A stretch of 64,000 bases of DNA, taken from Marmoricola endophyticus. Lineage in GTDB: Bacteria > Actinomycetota > Actinomycetes > Propionibacteriales > Nocardioidaceae. The translations under genes and the position numbers were made by a program. The stretch spans positions 1,106,861 to 1,170,860 of the forward strand of contig NZ_BMKQ01000001.1 of assembly GCF_014644415.1 (NCBI RefSeq), given 5' to 3'. The notes beneath the pieces are model-generated. The model was not told the origin of the DNA. It did no database searches and saw only the letters and a program-made list of their open reading frames with translations. Shown in pieces: positions 1 to 10,767 of the stretch (positions within the stretch are counted from its first letter, which is position 1; each line of letters starts with the position of its first letter).

Positions 1-1317
1 GATCGGCTCGCCGGCGACGCTGTGCTCGACCAGCCCACCCTTGCCGATGTCGTGCAGCAGTGCGGCCACCATCAAGACGTCCGGGCGTCGCGCACGGCGG
101 ATCAGGCCGGCCGCCTCGATGCAGGTCTGGACGAGGTGCCGGTCGACCGTCCACCGGTGCACGACGGAGGCGTGCGGCAGCAGGCGTACCTGCTCCCACT
201 CGGGGAGGAAGGTGTCGATGGCCCCGGTCTCGTCGAGCGTCTCCCACACCGGCAGCAGGCCCGGGCCGGCGGCGAGCAGCCGCACCAGCAGGTCCCGGGC
301 CTCGGCGGGCCAGGGGTCGGGCAGCGCGGGCGCCTCCCTCACCAGCCGGGCCGAGGTCGTCGGCGACAGGACCAGCCCTCGCTCGGCAGCCTCGGCGGCG
401 GCACGCAGCAGCAGCATCGGGTCGGCGGCGACGCGGGCGTCGCGCTGCAGCACCACCTCTCCTCGCGAGACGGCGACGCCGGGGGCGACACGCTGCAGGT
501 CGGGTCGTCGCACGGCCGAGGTCCGCGGGCGCGACAGGGCGGCCTCCGCACGGCTCCAGGTCAGCCGGGACAGGTGGGTGATCCGTCGTCCGGCGGCGCG
601 GGTCGAGCGCTGCAGCGTGGTGTCGTCCTCGAGACCGAGGACCTTCGCCATGTCGGACCAGTACTCCGGAGCCACCCGGTCGGTCGCACGACCGGCGACC
701 TCGTGCAGGGCGTCGCGGACGTCGAGCAGGCGGGTGCGCGCTCCCTCGAGCTCGGTGTGGGGCACGTCGACCAGCCAGCTCGCGACCAACGCCTTGAGCA
801 CGGTCGCGTCGCGGAGCCCGCCGGTCGACTCCTTGAGGTCGGGGACGGCCGCGTGGGCCAGCTCCCCGGTCACCGAGACCCGGTCGCCGACCACCTCGCG
901 CAGCTGGGGCAGCCGCGCGCGCGCCTCCTTGCGCCAGTCGTTGTGCAGCGCCGTGCGCAGCCGCAGCGTGATCGTCGGGTCACCGGCGAGGTGCCGTGCG
1001 TCCAGCAGGCCGAGCGCGACGCGGACGTCGCCGACCGCCGCGGTCGACATCTCGCTCAGCGTCCGGACCGAGTGGTCGATCGCGGCGCCGGAGTCCCACA
1101 GCGGGTACCACACGTCGCCGGCCCACTGACCTGGTTCGACCCCGTCGTCGAGGACGAGGACCACGTCGAGGTCGGAGTACGTCGCCAGCTCACCGCGGCC
1201 GTAGCCACCCACCGCCACGAGGGCGACCCCGGTCTCGGGGACGCCGGTGCCGTCGTACGCCTTCGTGCAGAGCTCGTCGGCCCACCGGGTGCGCTCGGCC
1301 CGCTGCTCCGCGGTCAC
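1..1317 (-). CDS. glnD: [Protein-PII] nucleotidyltransferase/hydrolase GlnD, N-terminal part (gene runs off the window)
   Basis: GlnD modifies and demodifies PII proteins in response to glutamine; in actinobacteria the modification of PII is usually adenylylation at Tyr51. The 439 visible codons start at GTG 1317 and show the nucleotidyltransferase motif GGYGRGEL...SDLD at residues 37-51. The HD-domain motif LLHDIGKG (about residues 420-427) lies just before the window edge, so the rest of the HD domain and the C-terminal ACT domains lie outside. It is the last visible gene of the amt-glnB-amt-glnB-glnD cluster, 25 nt after glnB, so it is probably cotranscribed with its own substrates. The identification is secure; only the 3' part is missing because of the window boundary. 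Confidence 0.95.
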   Translation of the reverse strand, partial: MTAEQRAERTRWADELCTKAYDGTGVPETGVALVAVGGYGRGELATYSDLDVVLVLDDGVEPGQWAGDVWYPLWDSGAAIDHSVRTLSEMSTAAVGDVRVALGLLDARHLAGDPTITLRLRTALHNDWRKEARARLPQLREVVGDRVSVTGELAHAAVPDLKESTGGLRDATVLKALVASWLVDVPHTELEGARTRLLDVRDALHEVAGRATDRVAPEYWSDMAKVLGLEDDTTLQRSTRAAGRRITHLSRLTWSRAEAALSRPRTSAVRRPDLQRVAPGVAVSRGEVVLQRDARVAADPMLLLRAAAEAAERGLVLSPTTSARLVREAPALPDPWPAEARDLLVRLLAAGPGLLPVWETLDETGAIDTFLPEWEQVRLLPHASVVHRWTVDRHLVQTCIEAAGLIRRARRPDVLMVAALLHDIGKGGLVEHSVAGEPI

Positions 1318-1342
1318 CCGCGCTCACCCACCGGGCGTGCGG

Positions 1343-3027
<1,685 letters not shown>

Positions 3028-3035
3028 GACCCGGC

Positions 3036-3052
3036 ACCCTAGGACATGTCCT
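3036..3052 (-). promoter_or_regulatory. Leaderless promoter and palindrome before amt copy 1
   Basis: On the minus strand the -10-like hexamer TAGGGT (3036-3041) ends 8 nt before the GTG start. It abuts a perfect 12-bp palindrome AGGACATGTCCT (3041-3052). This lies in the 58-nt gap after glnB copy 2, so the second amt-glnB pair may have its own regulated promoter. The palindrome does not resemble a GlnR site. The regulator is unknown. Confidence 0.5.
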
Positions 3053-3085
3053 GGGGCACCGGGTCGTGAGCAGCCGAGCCGGGTG

Positions 3086-4758
<1,673 letters not shown>

Positions 4759-4881
4759 GAAACCTCCTGGGTCTTGACCTCCCACGGGCCTGGCGGGGCG
4801 TGGATCGCCCCTGCTGTCAGCCGGGCCCGCCGGTCTGCGCAGTAGCGTGCGCAACCGGTGTTTCGCCCGACGAGCACCGAT

Positions 4882-4928
4882 GTGTCAGGCAGGTGACGTC
4901 TCTCGCCCCCCGGTTACGAGAGTGTTTC
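4882..4928 (-). promoter_or_regulatory. Candidate GlnR-type operator upstream of amt copy 2
   Basis: On the minus strand GAAAC (4924-4928), six bases, GTAAC (4913-4917), then 15 bases, GTCAC (4893-4897), six bases, GACAC (4882-4886). The actinobacterial GlnR consensus is built from GTnAC and GAAAC half sites spaced six bases apart. Two such pairs with one mismatch lie about 125-170 nt before the amt start, where nitrogen control is expected. The 15-base gap and the reversed order of the first pair are imperfect, so this is a candidate only. Confidence 0.45.
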
Positions 4929-4947
4929 GAGCCGCGGTCCTGAGGGC

Positions 4948-6114
4948 TCAGTCCGTCTCGCCGAGCAGCGCGGCGACGAAGCCGTCGGGGTCGAACGGCG
5001 CGAGGTCGTCGGGGCCCTCCCCGAGCCCGACCAGCTTCACCGGGACGCCCAGCTCGCGCTGCACCGCGACCACGATGCCGCCCTTCGCGGATCCGTCGAG
5101 CTTGGTGAGCACGATCCCGGTGACGTCGACGACCTCGGCGAACACCCGTGCCTGGGTCATGCCGTTCTGGCCGGTGGTCGCGTCGAGCACCAGCAGCACC
5201 TCCGTCACGGGCGCCTGCTTCTCCACGACCCGCTTGACCTTGCCCAGCTCGTCCATCAGGCCGGCCTTGTTCTGCAGGCGGCCGGCGGTGTCGACGAGGA
5301 CGACGTCGGCGCCGTCCTCGGCGCCGCGGCGTACGGCGTCGAACGCCACGCTCGCCGGGTCCCCGCCCTCGGGGCCGGTGACGACCTCGACACCCACGCG
5401 CTCGCCCCACGTGCTGAGCTGCTCGGTGGCGGCGGCGCGGAACGTGTCGGCCGCACCGAGCAGGACGCGACGGTCCTCGGCGACGAGCATCCGGGCGAGC
5501 TTGCCCACCGTGGTGGTCTTGCCGGTGCCGTTGACCCCGACGACCAGCACGACGCCGGGCCCGCCGTCGGCGCCGGTGGTGCCCAGGCTGCGGTCGGCGT
5601 CACGCCCGACGAGCGTGGTCAGCTCCTCGCGCAGCACGTCGGCCACCGACGCGGTCGAGCCGCCCTCGACCCGCAGCCGCTCGCGCAGCCGGGCGACCAG
5701 CTCCTGGGTCGGCCCGACCCCGACGTCGGCGGTGATGAGGGTGTCCTCGATCTCCTCCCAGGTGTCCTCGTCGACGCGGTCCCGGGAGAGCAGGGCGAGC
5801 AGCCCGCGACCCAGACCTCCCTGCGACCCGGCCAGCCGGCGCCGCAGCCGGACCAGCCGGCTCTCGGTGCCCTCGGGTCGCTCGATGGTGGTGGTGGGCG
5901 CCGGGCTCTCGACCTCCGGCGGGACGCCGTCCAACGTGCCCGGGTCCTCGGGCTCCGTGGTGGTCGGCGGCTCGTCCGCGGTGAGGACCGGCGCGTCCGG
6001 AGCCTGGACCGGCGGCTTGGGGCGGCGGCGGGAGCGGACGAGCAGCCCGACGCCGCCTCCGACGACGAGGACGGCGACGACGGCAAGGACGATGATCAGG
6101 GCGAGCACGGTCAC
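4948..6114 (-). CDS. ftsY: Signal recognition particle receptor FtsY
   Basis: A 388-residue SRP GTPase that docks ribosome-SRP complexes at the membrane. Residues 1-26 form a hydrophobic membrane anchor followed by a basic stretch and an acidic/proline-rich linker to about residue 85; then come the N domain and the GTPase domain with G1 GVNGTGKT (193-200), DTFRAAA (about 223), DTAGR (275-279) and TKLD (337-340). It starts with GTG four bases after the stop of a glycosyltransferase gene, so it probably shares that transcript. In most actinobacteria ftsY directly follows smc; here five genes intervene. Identification is certain. Confidence 0.97.
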   Translation of the reverse strand: MTVLALIIVLAVVAVLVVGGGVGLLVRSRRRPKPPVQAPDAPVLTADEPPTTTEPEDPGTLDGVPPEVESPAPTTTIERPEGTESRLVRLRRRLAGSQGGLGRGLLALLSRDRVDEDTWEEIEDTLITADVGVGPTQELVARLRERLRVEGGSTASVADVLREELTTLVGRDADRSLGTTGADGGPGVVLVVGVNGTGKTTTVGKLARMLVAEDRRVLLGAADTFRAAATEQLSTWGERVGVEVVTGPEGGDPASVAFDAVRRGAEDGADVVLVDTAGRLQNKAGLMDELGKVKRVVEKQAPVTEVLLVLDATTGQNGMTQARVFAEVVDVTGIVLTKLDGSAKGGIVVAVQRELGVPVKLVGLGEGPDDLAPFDPDGFVAALLGETD

Positions 6115-6118
6115 GTGC

Positions 6119-7840
6119 TCATCCCACCACGAGCGACCCGATCATCTCCGCCAGCCCGTCGGCCATCCGGTCCGGGTGCAGGCGCAGCGAGGCCGCCCGC
6201 GCCGCCTCGTGGGCCCGAGCGGCGCGGGTCTCGTCGACCACCAGGTCCGTCACCGCGGTACGCAGCGTCTCCTCGAGCGACCCGTCGTCCGCGGGGTCGA
6301 AGAGCCGGACGTGGTCGACGTGGTCCCACTCCAGCAGTCCACCGGCCGCCGGTCCGACCACCGGCAGTCCGAAGGTGTGGGCGAGGGTGAACGCAGCCGA
6401 GTTGAGGATCGCGCGGTAGGGCAGGACCGCCAGGTCGGCGGCATGCATCCACACCTGCAGGTCGGCGTCGGCGACGAACCCGAACCGGGCCACCACCCGG
6501 GGGTCGGCCTCGCACCGCTCGCGCAGCTCCTCGATCCCGTCGCCCGAGGGCTGGCCGGCGACCAGCAGTCGAAGGTCGGGGTCCTCCGCCGCCATCGCGG
6601 CGAACACGTCGAGCATCCGGTTCAGGCCCTTGTACGCCCGTATCCCGCCGACCGCCGTCAGCACCCGGTGGTGCGGCTCGAGCCCGAGCCGACGGCGAGC
6701 CTCCTGGCGCCCGATCCAGCGCGGGTACACGCCCTCGTAGCTCGACAGGTCGACCTGGACCACTCGCGCAGGATCCACGACGTAGAAGGGCCGGGCCTCG
6801 CGCACGGTCACGGGCGCCATGACGTGGACCCGCTCGGCGTGGTCGGCCAGCCACTGGGCCAGCTCGAGCTCGGCCCAGCGCCACTTCACGTCGTGGGGCA
6901 GCACGTTGTGGATGGTCCATGCCATCCGACCGCCCGCACCGACGTACCCCTCGAGGGCGGTGAGCGTCCGGCGCAGCGCGACGAGCGCGTCGACGGCCGA
7001 GCGGCAGTTCTGCAGGATCGGCGCCGTCCAGTGCAGGTGCAGCACGAGGCCCTGTGCCCGCGGGGTGCGACGCTCCAGCCAGTCGGCCAGCGTCCCGGGC
7101 ACCGCGACGGGATAGGCGTCGACGTCGCCCAGCGCGGCGTACATCATCGACTGGATCGGGTTGCCCGAGGTGTAGTCGGGCCAGAAGTGCACCGGGTGGC
7201 GCGGTGCCGGCCCTCGCCCCCGGCCGGCCTCGACGAGGCGGACGATCTCCTCTGCACGTCGCGCCCACGCGTGCCGCTCGCGCACCGTCCGCCGGCGCTC
7301 GTCCGCGTCGAGACCCAGCAGTCCCGCGGCACGCAGCCCGAGCCGGCCGGCGGTCTCGGGGGTCTCCCCCGCCGCGACCGAGGCGAGCCACGCGCAGGAC
7401 AGGTGACCCGTCCCGCGGGCGGCGTCCTCGTCCGGTGCCGGGTCCGCCGGGCCCGCACCCGTCGCACCGGGGTCGCAGCCGCGCATCAGCACCTCGCCGG
7501 CACGGTCGGTAGCCCGGCGCAACCTCTCCGCGGACAGCGGACTGGTCGCGAGCACCTGGTCGTATGCCGGGAGGTGGGGAGCGGCAGCCCAGCGCTCGAC
7601 CTGCTCGCCGACCCAGGCGATCCTCCAGGCGTTCGCTGCGTACGACGGTTCCGCCGCCGGCGTCGTGACCACCACGACGTCAGCGCCGTCCGCCTCGAGC
7701 CAGCGCGCCGGCTCCAGCACCCGCACCGTGTGGCCGCGCGCGACGAGCGCGTCGGCCAGGCCGTGCGCGGCGCGGACGTCGTCGACGCTCCGGTCGTCTC
7801 CGGAGCAGAGCAGGACCCACTGCCCGGTGACCGAGGTCAC
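6119..7840 (-). CDS. GT4-type glycosyltransferase
   Basis: A 573-residue protein. The C-terminal half has the nucleotide-sugar-binding fold of GT-B family 4 enzymes: a strand-loop AVGGIRAYKGLNRM where the donor domain begins (about residue 390), a LRLLVAGQP segment, and a final FGLPVVGPAAGGLLEW loop where the donor sugar is normally held. The N-terminal half is weakly conserved. No membrane span is seen, so it is probably cytoplasmic. Its GTG overlaps the stop of the upstream coiled-coil gene by four bases (GTGA), and ftsY begins four bases after its own stop. Together with the GT2 gene it probably builds a surface polysaccharide or glycoconjugate; donor and acceptor are unknown. Confidence 0.85.
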   Translation of the reverse strand: MTSVTGQWVLLCSGDDRSVDDVRAAHGLADALVARGHTVRVLEPARWLEADGADVVVVTTPAAEPSYAANAWRIAWVGEQVERWAAAPHLPAYDQVLATSPLSAERLRRATDRAGEVLMRGCDPGATGAGPADPAPDEDAARGTGHLSCAWLASVAAGETPETAGRLGLRAAGLLGLDADERRRTVRERHAWARRAEEIVRLVEAGRGRGPAPRHPVHFWPDYTSGNPIQSMMYAALGDVDAYPVAVPGTLADWLERRTPRAQGLVLHLHWTAPILQNCRSAVDALVALRRTLTALEGYVGAGGRMAWTIHNVLPHDVKWRWAELELAQWLADHAERVHVMAPVTVREARPFYVVDPARVVQVDLSSYEGVYPRWIGRQEARRRLGLEPHHRVLTAVGGIRAYKGLNRMLDVFAAMAAEDPDLRLLVAGQPSGDGIEELRERCEADPRVVARFGFVADADLQVWMHAADLAVLPYRAILNSAAFTLAHTFGLPVVGPAAGGLLEWDHVDHVRLFDPADDGSLEETLRTAVTDLVVDETRAARAHEAARAASLRLHPDRMADGLAEMIGSLVVG

Positions 7841-8196
7841 CGCCTGACCCTGCGCACGCGGCGCACCAGCCGCGCCGTCAGGCGCACGGCGCGGCTGTCG
7901 CGGACCATGCTCTCGGCGAGCTCGGCCTCAAGCGCGTCACGCCTCCTGCGCAGCCGGTCCCGCTGGGCGAGCAGACGCCTGACCCGGGCCTGCGCGCGGT
8001 CGCGCTGCTCCCGGGCGTCGGCCCTCCCCTGTGCCAGGCCGTCGCGCTCGGCACGGACGCGGGCCAGCTCCGCACGGGTGTCCTCGACCAGCACCACCGA
8101 GTCCTCGAGGTCGGTCATGAACTGGTGGCGCTCCTCTGCCAGCAGCCGCCGCAGCTCGGCCACCTCGTCCGGCGAGTGCTCGGGTGCCCCGCTCAC
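7837..8196 (-). CDS. Small coiled-coil protein between two glycosyltransferases
   Basis: A 119-residue, highly charged protein, almost all of it predicted helix with heptad-like Leu/Arg/Glu spacing from about residue 8 to 95, ending in a very basic Arg/Val tail (RLVRRVRRVRR). There is no signal peptide or membrane span. Start GTG overlaps the stop of the GT2 gene and its own stop overlaps the next start, so all three proteins are made in step. A scaffold joining the two transferases or tethering them to membrane lipids through the basic tail is plausible but inferred; I do not recognise a family. Confidence 0.75.
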   Translation of the reverse strand: MSGAPEHSPDEVAELRRLLAEERHQFMTDLEDSVVLVEDTRAELARVRAERDGLAQGRADAREQRDRAQARVRRLLAQRDRLRRRRDALEAELAESMVRDSRAVRLTARLVRRVRRVRR

Positions 8197-9140
8197 GACG
8201 CCGCCGCCGCGATGCCGTCGACGCCGCCGGTCACCCCGGCACGCGCGTCACGAAGGGCCCGGCGTACGAGCTCCTCGAAGGTCTCCAGCCAGTGCGGTGC
8301 GTGCGCGGCGACCCGCGCACGCCAGGGCACGAGGAGATCGCGCTCGAAGGTCTCGAGCACGGGTCCGAAGACCTCGTCGCGGTCGATCCCCAGCACCCGC
8401 TCGGCGAAGAGCAGCCGGTTGCGGGTCATGTAGTAAACGTAGTACGCCGTCGGCACCGCCGAGCCCGACCGCTTGAGGTGCAGCATCCGTGCCTCGGGGA
8501 GCACCATCACCCGCCAGCCGAGGTCCGCGGCGGACAGGCACCAGGTGGTCTCCTCGAAGTACAGGAAGAAGTCCTCGGGCAGCATGCCGACGTCGCGCAG
8601 CGCCGCGGCCCGCAGCAGCATCCCCGCCCCGGCGACGTAGTCGGTGTCCCGCGCCGGCCCCGGCGGGCACTCGGCCTCGGTGCGGTTGAGGTGGTCGGGA
8701 CGGATCGCCGCCGTGCCGCGGTCGACCTCCGCGCTCTCGAACCAGATCCGTGGCGGGTCGCCCGGCAGGAGGAACCGGGGCGCGACCACGGCGCAGTCGG
8801 GAACCGCGTCGAGATGGGCGCCCAGCTGTCCCAGCGTCGACGGCTCGGCCCGGGTGTCGGGGTTGAGCACCCAGACCCGGTCGACGCCGGCGTCGAGCAG
8901 CCGGGAGATGCCGACGTTGTTGCCTGCTGCGTAGCCGAGGTTGGCGCCGGTCGCCACCAGCTCAGCACGGCCGGCGATCCCCTCGGCCAGCGCGTGGTGC
9001 TGGTCCCCCGACTCCGGACCGTTGTCGACCACCACGATGCGCAGGTCGAGGTCCTCGGACCGCTCGAGGGAGTCCAGGCAGGCGAGCGTGTCGTCGGGCG
9101 GGCCGAAGTTGAGCACCACGGCCCCGGTGCGCTCGGTCAC
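8193..9140 (-). CDS. GT2-family glycosyltransferase (rhamnosyltransferase-like)
   Basis: A 315-residue GT-A fold enzyme. It begins with a VVLNFGPPDDT strand-loop, then LRIVVVDNG near residue 35-45 and the metal/donor motif NPDTRAEP (near residue 100), followed by a TAxx-type aromatic acceptor region and EETTWCLSAADLGWRV, the ED-type catalytic segment of GT2 enzymes. Such proteins transfer rhamnose or other deoxysugars. The start GTG 9140 is preferred over GTG 9158 because TACGGT (9147-9152) lies six bases upstream, the leaderless pattern seen elsewhere in the window. It is the first gene of the cassette that leads into ftsY. Confidence 0.85.
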   Translation of the reverse strand: MTERTGAVVLNFGPPDDTLACLDSLERSEDLDLRIVVVDNGPESGDQHHALAEGIAGRAELVATGANLGYAAGNNVGISRLLDAGVDRVWVLNPDTRAEPSTLGQLGAHLDAVPDCAVVAPRFLLPGDPPRIWFESAEVDRGTAAIRPDHLNRTEAECPPGPARDTDYVAGAGMLLRAAALRDVGMLPEDFFLYFEETTWCLSAADLGWRVMVLPEARMLHLKRSGSAVPTAYYVYYMTRNRLLFAERVLGIDRDEVFGPVLETFERDLLVPWRARVAAHAPHWLETFEELVRRALRDARAGVTGGVDGIAAAAS

Positions 9141-9146
9141 GGACGG

Positions 9147-9152
9147 ACCGTA
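9147..9152 (-). promoter_or_regulatory. -10 element for the glycosyltransferase cassette
   Basis: TACGGT on the minus strand, six bases before GTG 9140, with no Shine-Dalgarno. It fits a leaderless actinobacterial promoter and would drive GT2, the coiled-coil gene, GT4 and possibly ftsY. Confidence 0.5.
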
Positions 9153-9168
9153 GCCCACACCGGACGGG

Positions 9169-9366
9169 TCAGCGGCGCTGCAGTCGCTGCAGGCGTTCGC
9201 CCTGGTCCTCGTCGAGGGTCTGCAGTCGGCTGCGGGCCTGCTTCATCGCCTTGCCGAGGCCGGGGGCGTACGGCATGTCCTCGCCGCGGTGCGGGAAGGC
9301 GACGTACAGCGCGACCAGTCCGGCGAGGACGAGGACGGCGAACATCAGCAGCAGGGTCCAGATCAT
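9169..9366 (-). CDS. Small single-span membrane protein
   Basis: A 65-residue protein starting MIWTLLLMFAVLVL: one membrane helix (about residues 2-24) followed by a charged cytoplasmic tail rich in Arg, Gln and Leu (KQARSRLQTL...ERLQRLQRR) that could form a short helix. ATG 9366 is preferred over an upstream start four codons earlier because the hydrophobic segment then begins at the N-terminus. It sits between the MFS transporter gene and the GT2 gene on the same strand. No family recognised; similar small anchored proteins are common in actinobacteria. Confidence 0.6.
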   Translation of the reverse strand: MIWTLLLMFAVLVLAGLVALYVAFPHRGEDMPYAPGLGKAMKQARSRLQTLDEDQGERLQRLQRR

Positions 9367-9432
9367 GGGGAAGCACAACCTCGAGACGAGCAGGTGGGGA
9401 AGGAGTCGCGCGGAGCTCGCGACACCTTCATG

Positions 9433-10749
9433 CTATCCGCTCGAGGGCCTGGTCTCCGGCAGGGCGCGCGCGCAGATCAGGCTCGTCGCCGCGACCACGA
9501 CGGCGTACGTCGCCACCAGCCACAGGCTCCCGTCACCGCGCACGACCAGCCACGCCGCGATGACCGGCGTCAGGCCGGAGGCGAGGACGCCGGAGAGCTG
9601 GTACATCGTGTTCAGCGCGGTGAACCGGTAGCGGGTCTCGAACAGCTCCGCCCAGAACGCGGCGAGTGGACCGTAGATCGCGCCGTACAGCACGCCGAGG
9701 CCGCCGACGAACACGATCGCCAGCGCCCAGCGCTCCCCCGTCTGCGCCAGCCACGCCGCCGGGAACGCGAACAGCAGCGCTCCCCACGCGCCCGCCCGGT
9801 AGACCGGCTTGCGGCCGACCCGGTCGCTGAGCCGGCCGCAGACGAGCACCAGGACCACCCCCACTCCGGCCCCGACCAGGATCGGGGTGAGGGCCCAGGA
9901 CCGCGGCCTGCCCAGCTCGCCGACGACGTAGGCCAGCAGGTAGACCGAGAACAGGTTGTACGTGAAGCCCTCGACCAGCCGGGTCCCCATCGCCAGCACC
10001 AGGGTCCGTGGCTGGGCGCGGAGCAGCTCAGCCAGCGGGACGCTCGCCACCTCCTTGCGCTCCTGCACCTGCGCGAAGGCCGGGGTCTCCATGACCCGCG
10101 AGCGCACGAGCGCGCCGATCGCGAGGAGCACCACGCTGGCCAGGAAGCAGGCCCGCCAGCCCCAGGCGAGGAATGCGTCGTCGGGGAGCAGCGCCGCCAG
10201 CGAGAACGCCCCGCTCGCGAGCAGGAGCCCACCGGGGACGCCGATGTGCGCCCACGAGCCGTACCACCCGCGCCGCTGCGGGGGCGAGAACTCGGTGCAC
10301 AGCAGCACCGCTCCGCCGTACTCCCCGCCGACGCCGATGCCCTGCAGGACCCGCAGCACGACCAGCAGGACGGGAGCCCAGACCCCGATCGAGTCGTACG
10401 TCGGCAGCAGCCCGATCAGGGCCGTGCCCAGGCCCATCACGACGAGCGTCCAGATCAGCATCGTCGTGCGCCCGACCCGGTCACCCCAGTGCCCGAAGAG
10501 CACCCCGCCGACCGGCCGGGCGACGAACCCGACGGCGAACGTGCCGAAGGCGGCGAGCTGGGCCGCCGCACCGTCGAGGCCGGAGAAGTACAGCGGTCCG
10601 AACACCAGGCTCGCGGCCGAGCCGTAGAGGAAGAAGTCGTACCACTCCACGGTGGCGCCGATCGACGCGGCGAGCGCGACGCGGGAGGTGGGGACGACCG
10701 AGGTGTCGAGCGACTCTGTCTGCTTAATGTCAATAGACACAGCAGACAT
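9433..10749 (-). CDS. MFS transporter, metabolite:H+ symporter (MHS) type
   Basis: A 438-residue twelve-span transporter. The MHS family signature is clear: GATVEWYDFFLYG in TM1 (about residues 32-44), GHWGDRVGRTTML in the TM2-3 loop (about 107-119) and GIGVGGEYGGAVLL in TM4-5. Members import osmoprotectants, dicarboxylates, shikimate or aromatic acids with protons; the substrate here cannot be told. It begins 18 nt after the smc stop on the same strand. The start codon lies inside a cluster of overlapping inverted repeats (10717-10751), which suggests transcriptional or translational control. A lack of a clear Shine-Dalgarno makes the exact start uncertain. Confidence 0.9.
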   Translation of the reverse strand: MSAVSIDIKQTESLDTSVVPTSRVALAASIGATVEWYDFFLYGSAASLVFGPLYFSGLDGAAAQLAAFGTFAVGFVARPVGGVLFGHWGDRVGRTTMLIWTLVVMGLGTALIGLLPTYDSIGVWAPVLLVVLRVLQGIGVGGEYGGAVLLCTEFSPPQRRGWYGSWAHIGVPGGLLLASGAFSLAALLPDDAFLAWGWRACFLASVVLLAIGALVRSRVMETPAFAQVQERKEVASVPLAELLRAQPRTLVLAMGTRLVEGFTYNLFSVYLLAYVVGELGRPRSWALTPILVGAGVGVVLVLVCGRLSDRVGRKPVYRAGAWGALLFAFPAAWLAQTGERWALAIVFVGGLGVLYGAIYGPLAAFWAELFETRYRFTALNTMYQLSGVLASGLTPVIAAWLVVRGDGSLWLVATYAVVVAATSLICARALPETRPSSG

Positions 10750-10751
10750 TA
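10717..10751. repeat. Overlapping inverted repeats covering the MFS start codon
   Basis: TGTCTGCT (10717-10724) pairs with AGCAGACA (10741-10748); TAATGTC (10725-10731) pairs with GACATTA (10745-10751); and TGTC-AATA-GACA lies inside (10728-10739). The first two share bases 10745-10748 and so are mutually exclusive as hairpins. The block is AT-rich compared with its surroundings and contains the ATG of the MHS transporter. Confidence 0.6.
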
Positions 10752-10767
10752 GACCAGACGGTGAGGG

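Noticed and set aside
4847-8476. A 1209-codon open frame on the plus strand opposite ftsY and the glycosyltransferases
   Set aside because: It is the antisense shadow of high-GC genes: Ser/Arg/Pro-rich, no domain, and ftsY/GT on the other strand are unmistakable. The same holds for many long plus-strand frames at 0-4.8, 8.2-13, 15.3-19, 24.5-26 and 39.4-43.8 kb.
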